Below are positions 1 to 9,066 of a stretch of 64,000 nucleotides of DNA, piece by piece. The DNA is from Bernardetiaceae bacterium (GTDB taxonomy: Bacteria > Bacteroidota > Bacteroidia > Cytophagales > Thermoflexibacteraceae). Below the pieces are notes generated by a model, which was not told the DNA's origin, did not search any database, and saw only the letters and a program-made list of their open reading frames with translations. The stretch covers positions 165,408 through 229,407 of the forward strand of contig JANWVT010000005.1 in the NCBI GenBank assembly GCA_025056255.1, written 5' to 3'. How positions within the stretch are numbered: the first letter of the stretch is position 1; each line of letters starts with the position of its first letter. The position numbers and the translations under genes were made by a program.

Positions 1-1
1 G

Positions 2-853
2 TTTATTTACTATTTTGGTGTAAGTTTTCCACAAAAAAAGCGATATCTACTCTACGACATGCGCTTGTGGATATTTTCTTCATCTATGATTCTCCTGTTG
101 GTGTTATTTTTTGCCTATGCAATGTATGTTATTTTGGCACAGCGCCGTTTGGCAGAGATTCAAAAAGATTTTGTAGATAACATGACGCACGAATTCCAAA
201 CCCCTATCTCCACTATTCACATTGCTGCCGACGTATTGCTCACTCCAGACATTATAAAACAACCAGAACGCTTGCACCGCTATGCGCAAATTATCAAAAA
301 GGAAGCCCAAAGGTTGCACAAGCAAGTAGAAAGCATTTTACAAGCCAGTCGCGCCGAGCGAATTGGGCTCACCCTGCAAAAAGAAAACCTTAACTTGAAT
401 GAACTGATTATAGAAACAGTACAGTATTTTCAACTGCAACTCAAAGAAAAAGGGCGGGAAGCGGTTATTCAAACTCACCTACCCAGTGAAAACATAATAA
501 TCAACGCCGACGGTAGCCACCTTACCAATTTGATAATCAACTTATTAGATAATGCTGTTAAATACTCTGGCACTGGTCCGCACATCAACATTCGCCTTTT
601 TGCCCACAATGGGCAGCTATGCCTACAAGTAGCTGATAACGGACCTGGCATTCCTGAAAAGTACCGGCGGAAAATATTTCATAAGTTTTATCGCATTCCA
701 ACAGGCAACTTGCACAATGTAAAGGGTTTCGGACTGGGTTTGCACTATGTACAAAATGTGGTAAAAGCCCATGGTTGGCAAATACGACTTGTTTGTCCGC
801 CGGCAGGAGGCAGTATCTTTGAAGTGCTCATTCCCAATTATCAACGCATCTAA
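2..853 (+). CDS. Sensor histidine kinase, C-terminal part (truncated by window edge)
   Basis: This is the kinase half of a membrane two-component sensor. The frame is open to the first bases of the window, so the true start and sensor domain lie to the left; the ATG at 59 is only an internal Met. After one membrane helix (LWIFSSSMILLLVLFFAYAM) comes the HisKA H-box DFVDNMTHEFQTPIS with its phospho-accepting His. The HATPase_c domain follows, with N-box NLLDNAVKYS, G1 box ADNGPGIP and G2 box GFGLGL. It autophosphorylates and should pass phosphate to the regulator that starts 11 bp downstream. The stimulus cannot be read from this fragment. The family call is secure. Confidence 0.93.
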   Translation, partial: FIYYFGVSFPQKKRYLLYDMRLWIFSSSMILLLVLFFAYAMYVILAQRRLAEIQKDFVDNMTHEFQTPISTIHIAADVLLTPDIIKQPERLHRYAQIIKKEAQRLHKQVESILQASRAERIGLTLQKENLNLNELIIETVQYFQLQLKEKGREAVIQTHLPSENIIINADGSHLTNLIINLLDNAVKYSGTGPHINIRLFAHNGQLCLQVADNGPGIPEKYRRKIFHKFYRIPTGNLHNVKGFGLGLHYVQNVVKAHGWQIRLVCPPAGGSIFEVLIPNYQRI

Positions 854-864
854 CCTTAAAGACT

Positions 865-1563
865 ATGTATACTGCTCGTGTTTTATATGTGGAAGATGAC
901 CTGAGCTTAGCTTTTGTAACTATTGATAATTTGGAAATGCGCGGTTACCAAGTAATTCATTGCCAAGATGGCAAAACAGCCTTAACAGCTTTTAAAGCTC
1001 AACAGCCCGACATTTGTGTTTTAGATGTTATGCTGCCCGATTTAGATGGATTTACCCTTGCCAAAGCAATCAGACAGTTGAGCGTAGAAATACCCATTAT
1101 TTTTCTGACCTCTAAGTCGCAAAAAGAAGATAAAATTTACGGGCTCAAACTCGGCGCTGACGATTATCTTACCAAGCCCTTCAGCATTGAAGAATTAGAC
1201 CTAAAAATGCAAGTATTCTTGAAGCGAAGCAAAGTTAGTTTGTCATCGATAAATGAAAAACAATACGTTAGGCTTGGTAGCTACTTGTTCGATGTAGATA
1301 ACTTGTTGTTGATTCACGGCGAGGAGAAACAGTCGCTAACCAAGCGCGAAGCCGATTTATTGGCGTTGTTTTGTCGCCACAAGGGCAACGTACTGAAACG
1401 CGAAGATATTTTGCGAGAAATATGGGGAACAGATGACTATTTTGCTGGGCGTAGTTTAGATGTATTTATTTCTCGCTTGCGCAAATACCTCAAAGCCGAT
1501 GAGCGCATTGCCATTGAAAACCTGCACGGCATAGGTTTTAAGTTGGTTCTGCCTAATGTTTAA
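865..1563 (+). CDS. OmpR/PhoB-family response regulator
   Basis: This is the DNA-binding partner of the kinase just upstream (11-bp gap, same operon). Residues 1-120 form a receiver domain with the acidic pair EDD near the N-terminus, phospho-acceptor Asp in CVLDVMLPD and conserved Lys in DYLTKPFS. Residues about 135-230 form a winged-helix Trans_reg_C domain (LTKREADLLALFCRHKGNV, RSLDVFISRLRKYL). The length of 232 aa is normal for the family. The stop codon overlaps the stop of the convergent FkbM gene by a few bases, so the two genes share a 3' boundary and no terminator separates them. Confidence 0.95.
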   Translation: MYTARVLYVEDDLSLAFVTIDNLEMRGYQVIHCQDGKTALTAFKAQQPDICVLDVMLPDLDGFTLAKAIRQLSVEIPIIFLTSKSQKEDKIYGLKLGADDYLTKPFSIEELDLKMQVFLKRSKVSLSSINEKQYVRLGSYLFDVDNLLLIHGEEKQSLTKREADLLALFCRHKGNVLKREDILREIWGTDDYFAGRSLDVFISRLRKYLKADERIAIENLHGIGFKLVLPNV

Positions 1564-2270
1564 TGGTTGGCTCTACGCCATATTGTGTCTTTCAACTGAG
1601 CCTTTCGGCGTTTCCAAGCAAGTTTTATATCTGTGAAATGGAGCCGCCAGCGGTCAGCAGCCGTAATGGCAAATAATCCTTTGCGAATATATACACTGTC
1701 GCTATCATCTTTGTACCACAGTTGGTAGCCATTTTGTTGCATCCAAGTAGTAATCTCGTTTATGAAGGGATTGATGTAGCGCTTGCCGTGGGTTTCTACT
1801 GAAATAACAGCCGGACGGCTTTTCATATATTTGAGCACGTACCACTCACAACCTTCAATATCAATACTCAACAAATCAATTGTTCCGTCGTCTATGCTGT
1901 CGAATCGCTTAGCAGGAACGGTAAACTTATCGGCATCTTGTTTTTGGTAAGCATCGTTTACCAGTGCAGGACTACTATCTAATGCACTTGCAAAGGTAGA
2001 AGCAGCCCGATTGATTAATTCTATACTGCCTTCGTGGTCATAAATGGCTACGGCATGAAGCGTAATAGCATACTTATTGCCAAAGTATTGCCGAATAGCC
2101 TCTATACAGTGGGGGTCTGCCTCTACTAATGTTGTTCGGATGCCTTGCTTGATGTAATCCAAAATATTGGAAGTTTCGGGCAAATACACTCCCACCTCGG
2201 CTACATGCTGAGGCTGAAATCCTTTACGGCTGAGACGGCGATAGATAAGCTTGTTTTCGGAAAGATTCAT
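1560..2270 (-). CDS. FkbM-family SAM-dependent methyltransferase
   Basis: A 236-aa class I methyltransferase of the FkbM group, which O-methylates sugars or small molecules. Visible motifs are the SAM-binding segment around AEVGVYLPETSN, the acidic end of strand 2 in TTLVEADPHCIEAI, and DLLSIDIEGCEWYVLKYM, typical of FkbM. I chose the ATG at 2270 (MNLSENKL) over one 13 codons upstream because the extra residues look like non-coding translation. Substrate unknown. It stands alone between a two-component system and an efflux operon, and no glycan cluster is visible nearby. Confidence 0.82.
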   Translation of the reverse strand: MNLSENKLIYRRLSRKGFQPQHVAEVGVYLPETSNILDYIKQGIRTTLVEADPHCIEAIRQYFGNKYAITLHAVAIYDHEGSIELINRAASTFASALDSSPALVNDAYQKQDADKFTVPAKRFDSIDDGTIDLLSIDIEGCEWYVLKYMKSRPAVISVETHGKRYINPFINEITTWMQQNGYQLWYKDDSDSVYIRKGLFAITAADRWRLHFTDIKLAWKRRKAQLKDTIWRRANH

Positions 2271-2356
2271 AACAACAACAAAGCTATAATAAAAAAAGGT
2301 TGCCTGCACCCAACAGATGAGACAACCCGAAACACTACGAAATCAGATACTACAAA

Positions 2357-5300
2357 TTATATGGCAATCCATTTAGACAAGCGATAAGTAAGCCTGTCTG
2401 CGAGGAAATACATTACAGGAACTACTACCAGCGTTAAGAAGGTGGAAAAGGTGAGTCCATAAACCACCGTCCAAGCCATCGGACCCCAGAAGTCGGCATT
2501 TTGACCGCCCCAGTAAATGTCAGGATTAAAATGCGAATACAGCCCGAAAAAGTCCACGTTTAAGCCAATGGCTAAGGGAATGAGCCCTAATACTGTGGTG
2601 ATAGCGGTAAGCAACACAGGACGCAAGCGCATGAAACCTGCCTGAACAAGGGCTTCACGTACCTCGTCGGCATCTAAGCGAGCCTCTTCGGGCAGCCCTA
2701 AGGCTCGTTTACGATTGGCAATGAGCTGATTAGCACAGTCTATTAGCACAATAGCGTTGTTTACTACTACACCTGCCAAAGAAATAATGCCGATACCGGT
2801 CATAATCACTACAAAGTCGGCGCGGGTAATAGCCAGTCCTAAAAACACACCAATGAGGCTAAACGGCACCGTTGCCATTACTAACAGTGGCTGGGTGAGT
2901 GAATTGAATTGCGACACCAAAATCAGGAAAATGAGCGCCAGCGCTACAAGCATGGCATTCAACAAGAAGGCAATAGACTTGGCTTGCTCTTCTTGTTCAC
3001 CAGTAAATTTGAAGCTATAGCCCGGTGGCAGCGTGTAGTCGGCAAGTACTTCTTTCACCTGCGCCACTACTTCGTTGGCATTGTAGCCTTCGGTAACATT
3101 AGAAACCAAGGTTACCAGTCGCTCGTTGTTTTTATGCTTAATGGCACCAAAAGAAGAGGTATATTGCATAGAAGCAACTGCTGAAACAGGGATTTGGCTA
3201 AAACGCCCTTTGTTGTCGCGGAAGGTAATTTTTTGGTCGTTCAAGCGAGAAAGGTTGTAGCGGATATTGTCGCTCACGCGCAAGTTGATTGGGTAATCGT
3301 CTTTGCCATCTTTGATTTTTGAAATTTCTTTTCCGTAGATGGCTGTGCGCATGTTCATGGCAAGCATCGAGGTGGAAATGCCTAAACGCTGTGCCTTGGC
3401 GCGGTCAATTTGTAAAATTAGCTCTGGCTTGCCAACATCGATGCCAAGTTTTAACCCGTCTATGCCCGCAATGTTGCTCTTTTCTATCAGGTCTTTCATT
3501 TTCTCAGCTTCTCTGATAAGAGTTAAGTAATCAGCACCAATGATTTCTATGTTGATAGGCGCCCCTACCGGTGGTCCGGTTTTTTGTGCATCGGTTACAA
3601 TTTTCAGCCCCGGAATGTTTTTCGCCATTTCGCTGAGTTTGCGCTGTATCTGACGAGTATCAATACCTCCTCGCTCTGAGTATTCTACAAAATTGATAGT
3701 GATTTTACTTTTGTGTGGGGTTACAGAGTTGCCCTGAGAAAAGTCTTTAGGACTGTTTGTTCCCTCGCCCACGTTGGTAACAATGGCTTTTACAGCCTTT
3801 GCATAAGGACGCAGCACCTCATATACTTTTTTTTCTACTTCTTCGGTTAGCCGATTAGTGGTGCTGACGTCTGTACCCAAAGGCGCTTCAATGTACATGT
3901 ATACAATAGCGGGTTCGGTGTTAGGGAAGAAATCAACCATGGGCTTGCCAGCAAAATAAATCGCCATTCCGGAGATCATCAGCACTACACTACCCAAGAG
4001 AAATGATAGTGGACGAAGGCGTCCTTTCAAAGCAAACCGAATGGTGTTTTTATACAACACCTCTAACTTGGTTAGTAGCACATCTTGAAACCAACGAGAA
4101 GCTGGGCGAAAAAAGAACACATTGATAAGGGTGAGCAAGCCAAGCGTCACAAAAATATTGCCCCAAGAGTAGGTATCGGCAAGCAAATAAGCAGGAACAG
4201 ACAAAATAAAACTCAAAGCAGCAAACCGCACGAGAGGTTTGGCAGGGGTCTGTTCTCGTTCCAACTTCATGAAAGTAGCTGCCACTACTGGGTTAATCAC
4301 TAAGCCGACAAATAAAGAGGCAGAAAGCACTACAATGAGTGTAATAGGCAAAAATTTCATGAACTCGCCTACCAAACCACCCCAAAACATCAGCGGAAGA
4401 AAAGCTGCCAAAGTGGTCATAGTAGAGGTGATGATGGGAATAGCCACCTCGCCTACCCCTTGTATAGCTGCCTGTAGGCGCGTTTTGCCTTCTTCCATTA
4501 GTCGGTAGGTATTTTCTATTACTACAATAGCATTGTCCACCAACATGCCCAGCGCCAACACCAGCGAAAAGAGAATCATGATGTTGATAGTAGCACCTAT
4601 AAAGCTCAGAATGCTAAAAGAGAGCAGCATGGACAGGGGAATGGCAATGCCTACAAACATGGCATTGCGCAAACCCATGAAGAACAGCAACACCCCTACA
4701 ACCAAAATCATCCCAAAGATGATGCTGTTTTCAAGGTTGCTGATTTGCTCCTTCATGCGGTCAGCCTGGTTGTTGGTCAAAATAATATTCAAGTTGGCGG
4801 GTAATGCTCCGGATAGCTTTGCATCGGTTAATATTTTTTGGATTTTGGCATCAGCTTCAATGAGGTTTTCTTTGTTTCGCTTGATAACGTTGAGCGAAAC
4901 TACTGGTTGTCCGCCTTTCCGCAGAAAATCTTGTGTAGCTAAGCGGGCATAGCTTTTGCGTTCGATGTAGCTGTCTTTTACTTCGGCAACATCTTTCAAA
5001 TACACTACGTTTTGGTCTTCTGCTTTTACAATTATATCGGCTATTTCGGCTGCCGTTTTAAATTCTCCTGAAATGCGCATCGAGCGCCGATAGCCATCGG
5101 TAAGTACTTCGCCGCCTGATATGGTTACGTTTTCGGCGCGTACTGCATTTTCAATATCGGAAAAAGTAATGCGACGCGCCTCCATTTTGTAGATGTCGGC
5201 ATTAATTTGAATTTCACGGTCTAATGCCCCCGTAATATCTACTCGTGAAACTTCGGGCAAGGCTTCAAAGGCGTCTTCCAAATATTGCGCATATTTTTTT

Positions 5301-5788
5301 AGCTGCGCCATTTCAAAGTCGCCCGAAAGATTGACCGTTACGATGGGCACCTCCGACAAATCTACTTCTAAAACGGTGGGGTCTTGGTCTAAGTCGCTGG
5401 GTAGTTCGCGCTTAGCTTTGTCAACTGCATCTTTTACGTCTTGCAGCGCTTTTGAAATTTGTACTTTCTCGCTAAACTCAATCACAACAACCGATACGTC
5501 TTGGGCAGAAGTAGAGGTAATTTTTTTTACTCCTTTCAGCCCTTTGAGTTCTTTTTCAATAGGTCGTGTAACGAGGTTTTCAATATCGGCAGGTGAGTTG
5601 CCGGGATAAACTGTATTGACGTAAACAGTTGGAAACACTATTTCGGGAAATGACTCTTTGGGCATGTTGTTGTAGGAAATCAGCCCAAACAGCACAATAA
5701 TAAAAGTGAGAATGAAAACACTGGTTCGGTTTTTAATAGCAAGAGTACTGAGCCCAAACTCGCGTTGAATATCTTTTTTTTCTTCCAT
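2357..5788 (-). CDS. RND efflux pump, AcrB/HAE1-like inner-membrane subunit
   Basis: A 1,143-aa proton-driven resistance-nodulation-division pump. It has the twofold RND layout: TM1 after the N-terminal leader (IKNRTSVFILTFIIVLFGLISY), a large periplasmic loop with PGNSPADIENLVTRPIE, a central TM bundle with LGMLVDNAIVVIENTYR carrying the paired Asp of the proton relay, a second periplasmic loop, and a final TM bundle with GIISLAGVVVNNAIVLIDC. It is slightly longer than E. coli AcrB, mainly through insertions between the TM blocks. It is the last gene of the minus-strand operon tetR-tolC-adaptor-pump and starts 15 bp after the adaptor gene. Substrates cannot be predicted; drugs, detergents or bile-like compounds are usual. 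Confidence 0.95.
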   Translation of the reverse strand: MEEKKDIQREFGLSTLAIKNRTSVFILTFIIVLFGLISYNNMPKESFPEIVFPTVYVNTVYPGNSPADIENLVTRPIEKELKGLKGVKKITSTSAQDVSVVVIEFSEKVQISKALQDVKDAVDKAKRELPSDLDQDPTVLEVDLSEVPIVTVNLSGDFEMAQLKKYAQYLEDAFEALPEVSRVDITGALDREIQINADIYKMEARRITFSDIENAVRAENVTISGGEVLTDGYRRSMRISGEFKTAAEIADIIVKAEDQNVVYLKDVAEVKDSYIERKSYARLATQDFLRKGGQPVVSLNVIKRNKENLIEADAKIQKILTDAKLSGALPANLNIILTNNQADRMKEQISNLENSIIFGMILVVGVLLFFMGLRNAMFVGIAIPLSMLLSFSILSFIGATINIMILFSLVLALGMLVDNAIVVIENTYRLMEEGKTRLQAAIQGVGEVAIPIITSTMTTLAAFLPLMFWGGLVGEFMKFLPITLIVVLSASLFVGLVINPVVAATFMKLEREQTPAKPLVRFAALSFILSVPAYLLADTYSWGNIFVTLGLLTLINVFFFRPASRWFQDVLLTKLEVLYKNTIRFALKGRLRPLSFLLGSVVLMISGMAIYFAGKPMVDFFPNTEPAIVYMYIEAPLGTDVSTTNRLTEEVEKKVYEVLRPYAKAVKAIVTNVGEGTNSPKDFSQGNSVTPHKSKITINFVEYSERGGIDTRQIQRKLSEMAKNIPGLKIVTDAQKTGPPVGAPINIEIIGADYLTLIREAEKMKDLIEKSNIAGIDGLKLGIDVGKPELILQIDRAKAQRLGISTSMLAMNMRTAIYGKEISKIKDGKDDYPINLRVSDNIRYNLSRLNDQKITFRDNKGRFSQIPVSAVASMQYTSSFGAIKHKNNERLVTLVSNVTEGYNANEVVAQVKEVLADYTLPPGYSFKFTGEQEEQAKSIAFLLNAMLVALALIFLILVSQFNSLTQPLLVMATVPFSLIGVFLGLAITRADFVVIMTGIGIISLAGVVVNNAIVLIDCANQLIANRKRALGLPEEARLDADEVREALVQAGFMRLRPVLLTAITTVLGLIPLAIGLNVDFFGLYSHFNPDIYWGGQNADFWGPMAWTVVYGLTFSTFLTLVVVPVMYFLADRLTYRLSKWIAI

Positions 5789-5803
5789 AGGTGCACAATT
5801 ATT

Positions 5804-6964
5804 TTAGCGTACTTGCTGAGCTACTTTGTTGTTGCTTACCTCTACTTCATCGCCGTTTACTACCTCGTTGTACCCTTTGGTGATGATTAGGTCTCCGGCT
5901 TGGATACCGGCTTCAACAAGGGTTTTACCAGCATACGATTTTCCGGTCGTAATCACCACCCGCTCTACTATTTGCTTACCGTCTTTGTTGCGTAGCACAT
6001 AAACAAACTGCTCGCCATTAGCCGATTGCTGAATCAAGTGAGAAGGCAATACCAGTGCATCTTTGCGGAAGAAGTCTCTGATTTTGACTACTGCCAACGA
6101 ATTGGGCTTGAGAATACCATCTGGATTGGAAGTGCGCATCTGTATCTTAAAAGTGCGGTTGGTTGGATTGATGTACTGTCCCACCATGTGTATTTTCAGA
6201 GACATTTCTTTTCCTAAGGCAGGAAAAGAAACCAGTACCTCATCGCCACGTTTAACAGCAGTGGCATACACTTCCGACACATCGGCATTAATTTCTACCT
6301 GAGCAATATTGACGATGCGTCCCATGGGTACTGCCGGATTAGCCATTTCGCCTACATTTTGGGTGAGGTCTTCTACCATGCCATCAATAGGTGCTTTTAC
6401 AATAGCTTTATTGAGTTGGGTTTTAGCAGTGGCAAGTGTTTTCTCCAAAGCCTCCATATTGTTTTTGGCTTGTAGATATTGCACCTCAGAGCCTATTTTT
6501 TGGTTCCATAAATTGGCTTGCCTTTCGTAAACTGTGCGAGCCAATTCTAAACGAGTTTCTATTTCAGCAATGTTTTTGCGGATGCTCTCGGCGTCTATTT
6601 CAGCAATGGGCTGTCCTTTGCGCACCATATCGCCTACTTGTACGTATCGTTTAATGATAACACCGGCAATTTCGGGGGCAATCATCACGTTTTGTTCAGA
6701 GGCTACGTTGCCCTGCACCTCCACATAGTGAGCGAAATCTTGTACGGATAGCGGCTCGGCTTCTACCAATTTTTTAGCTGCCGCTGTTGGGCTAATTTGC
6801 GCTATTTCGGCTTCCAAAGCTGCAATTTCAGCTTTGATTTGGGCTGCTTGCTTTTTTAACTCCGAGAGGCGCTTGCGTTTGCCCTCAACAGAGTTGTCAA
6901 CAGATTTATTACAAGCGCTTACCGCAAACAGAGCGATAAACACAAAAGCATAGTACTTAGTCAT
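5804..6964 (-). CDS. RND periplasmic adaptor (membrane fusion protein), lipoprotein
   Basis: A 386-aa HlyD/MFP-type adaptor linking the inner-membrane pump to the TolC channel. The start is placed at the ATG at 6964 because MTKYYAFVFIALFAVSAC is a good lipoprotein signal with lipobox VSAC. A longer reading begins 10 codons upstream without signal character. A coiled-coil segment follows (GKRKRLSELKKQAAQIKAEIAALEAEIAQI), then the biotinyl-lipoyl halves (VMIAPEIAGVIIKRYVQVGD and KAPIDGMVEDLTQNVGE) flanking a helical hairpin, and a beta-barrel with C-terminal domain. It lies between the channel and pump genes of the same operon. Confidence 0.94.
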   Translation of the reverse strand: MTKYYAFVFIALFAVSACNKSVDNSVEGKRKRLSELKKQAAQIKAEIAALEAEIAQISPTAAAKKLVEAEPLSVQDFAHYVEVQGNVASEQNVMIAPEIAGVIIKRYVQVGDMVRKGQPIAEIDAESIRKNIAEIETRLELARTVYERQANLWNQKIGSEVQYLQAKNNMEALEKTLATAKTQLNKAIVKAPIDGMVEDLTQNVGEMANPAVPMGRIVNIAQVEINADVSEVYATAVKRGDEVLVSFPALGKEMSLKIHMVGQYINPTNRTFKIQMRTSNPDGILKPNSLAVVKIRDFFRKDALVLPSHLIQQSANGEQFVYVLRNKDGKQIVERVVITTGKSYAGKTLVEAGIQAGDLIITKGYNEVVNGDEVEVSNNKVAQQVR

Positions 6965-6994
6965 AATGATATAGCATGATGTGGGGGTTGTCAA

Positions 6995-8380
6995 TTATTT
7001 TAGCAATCTACCTTTAGCTTTGTCTAAATCTACTTTGGCAATCAAGGCTTCGTACAGTGCGTTGTAGTAACTTGTTTCAGCCTGTTTATAATCGTTTTCC
7101 GCATTGATGACTTCTAAATTGGAGCCTACCCCTTCTTTGTATTTGATGCGGCTGATGCGCGCCACCTCTGCGGCTAATTCCATGTTTTTCCGCTGTGTAT
7201 TCAGATTGTCTAATGCATTGGCAAGAGCTGTTTGGGCTTGTTGTTGCTCTAAGTCAATACTGCGGCGCAAGTTGAGCATGGTATTTTCTGTTTTAATCAG
7301 TTCTAAGCGGCTTCGCTGAATGAGGTAGTGGCGCCGCATGCCATCAAAAATGGGAATGCTCAGCGTAATGCCTACGTTACCAAAACCATTCCATCGACTG
7401 AATTTGAACAGATCGCTTCCATTAGAAGGACCCGTTAAGCCACCGTATTGAAAAGTAGCTGACAGTCGGGGCAGATATCCTAATTTGTCGCGCTTGATGG
7501 CAAGAATGTTCAGTTCACGTTGGGTTTCTAAGATGCTGTACTCGGGGCGTTGCCGGTAGTCGAAACTATCTTGTGCTTGCGCTTGCAGCAACAATGCATC
7601 AGGATTGATTTGTTGCAGCGTTTCGCCAAGTGTAATTTCATCGGTTTGTTGCAAACCCATTTGAAACTTGAGAAACGATTTGCTCATTTCAATTAAGCGG
7701 GCTACTCGCTGCTTTTCGGTTTTTAAGTTATTGAAATTTACTTCCAACCTATCTACATCCATTTTCTCAACAAAACCATTGGCATACATGGCTTTGGTTT
7801 CATTGAGCAAGGCTTCTACGCGCTGTACGTTGGCGTCTATCAACTTCATGCGCTCTTGGGCAATCAGCAGCCCATAGTAGGCTTTGGTAACTGCTTCAGC
7901 AATTTCCACCTTGCTGCGGGTCAGGTTCCGCTCAGCAAGTTGTGCATACACAGTAGCAGCGCGCAAGCCCAGAAACCAAGTAGCATCAAAAATCATCTGA
8001 CTGGCAGAAACGGCTGCATTGCCCTGAAACGGCGGCTGAAACGGCAATGCCACAAACTCACCCGCTGGCGCATTAGGATTGACAAACTGTGCCGGCACAA
8101 AAGCTACGGTCAGTTTGTAGTTGTGTGCCATTGAACTTCCAGCATTAATTTGCGGCAACCCATCGGCACGGGTAATCCCTATCTGTGCCTTAGCAATCTC
8201 CAAATCCGCTTGGGAATTGGCAACCGATAGCGAGTGGTTAATAGCATACTCTATACACTGCGCCAAAGTGTAATTCTGCAAAACCACTTTTTCAGGATTA
8301 TTACCTGCCGAAAAAGCACTTTGTGCAACTACTAACGGCAGAATAGACAAAATAAATCCAAAGGTGAGAAAGGCTCTCAT
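6995..8380 (-). CDS. TolC-family outer-membrane efflux channel
   Basis: A 461-aa outer membrane factor. It has an N-terminal signal peptide (MRAFLTFGFILSILPLVVAQSA), then two OEP repeats of long helices. The typical opening LAQCIEYAINHSLSVANSQADLEIAKAQI is present, as is the repeat-end motif KEGVGSNLEVINAENDYKQAETSYYNALY. It forms the exit duct for the adaptor and pump encoded downstream. Its start overlaps the stop of the TetR gene by 4 bp, so the regulator and channel are translationally coupled. Confidence 0.94.
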   Translation of the reverse strand: MRAFLTFGFILSILPLVVAQSAFSAGNNPEKVVLQNYTLAQCIEYAINHSLSVANSQADLEIAKAQIGITRADGLPQINAGSSMAHNYKLTVAFVPAQFVNPNAPAGEFVALPFQPPFQGNAAVSASQMIFDATWFLGLRAATVYAQLAERNLTRSKVEIAEAVTKAYYGLLIAQERMKLIDANVQRVEALLNETKAMYANGFVEKMDVDRLEVNFNNLKTEKQRVARLIEMSKSFLKFQMGLQQTDEITLGETLQQINPDALLLQAQAQDSFDYRQRPEYSILETQRELNILAIKRDKLGYLPRLSATFQYGGLTGPSNGSDLFKFSRWNGFGNVGITLSIPIFDGMRRHYLIQRSRLELIKTENTMLNLRRSIDLEQQQAQTALANALDNLNTQRKNMELAAEVARISRIKYKEGVGSNLEVINAENDYKQAETSYYNALYEALIAKVDLDKAKGRLLK

Positions 8381-9048
8381 GAAAACGACGGTTGAGTAAG
8401 TTTCTCGTTTTGATAATACATTTGACGATATTGTATCAGTTTAGAATACCCTTTCAACGTAACAATGCCGTGGATGAAATGGTCAAAAAATGCCCATTGT
8501 ACGTCCATTACATTGTATTTGTCAAAAGGGAATAAAGTGGGGTCAAAACCTAATTGTACTTGCTCTACGCGCATTTTAGCAAGTACCTCTACGTTGAGCT
8601 CTTTGCGGAAGTAGCCCTCTTCTATCCCGCGATGCAGCAGCTTGATAAGAGCGCCTAAGAAATACTGCTCCTTAAAGTTTTTGTACACGCTCCATGCCTT
8701 AGGATGATATTTCTGTAAGTCAAACACCACTACCGGATTAACTGTGCGAATCATTTTTTTGACTTGCTCAGCACCCAGTAACATTTCTTCAATGGCGTCT
8801 TTGGCTTGGGTAGCAATAGCTTCAAAGGCACGCATGTCCTCAGAGAGCATTTCATGAACCATCACACTCACCAAATCATCCTTGTCGGCATAGTACTGAT
8901 AGATAGTTTTCTTAGAAACACCCGCCTTTCGCGCAATATCGTCCATACTTACGCTGCGAATGCCATAGGCGTGAAAGAGTTGGTCGGCTTCTCGTAATAT
9001 GCGTTCTTTCAGTTCCAAAGTGTTGCTTTTTAGTTCAAGAACGCGCAA
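8377..9048 (-). CDS. TetR/AcrR-family transcriptional regulator
   Basis: A 223-aa one-component regulator heading the RND operon. The N-terminal helix-turn-helix is clear: ILREADQLFHAYGIRSVSMDDIARKAGVSKKTIYQYYADKDDLV. The C-terminal ligand domain is divergent, as is usual. As the first gene of the operon it is probably an autorepressor that responds to a pump substrate. The start is the most upstream ATG; internal alternatives are absent before the HTH. No obvious inverted-repeat operator is visible in the 18 bp before the next upstream gene, so control may act from further upstream. Confidence 0.92.
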   Translation of the reverse strand: MRVLELKSNTLELKERILREADQLFHAYGIRSVSMDDIARKAGVSKKTIYQYYADKDDLVSVMVHEMLSEDMRAFEAIATQAKDAIEEMLLGAEQVKKMIRTVNPVVVFDLQKYHPKAWSVYKNFKEQYFLGALIKLLHRGIEEGYFRKELNVEVLAKMRVEQVQLGFDPTLFPFDKYNVMDVQWAFFDHFIHGIVTLKGYSKLIQYRQMYYQNEKLTQPSFS

Positions 9049-9066
9049 AACTATGGAAACTTTTAA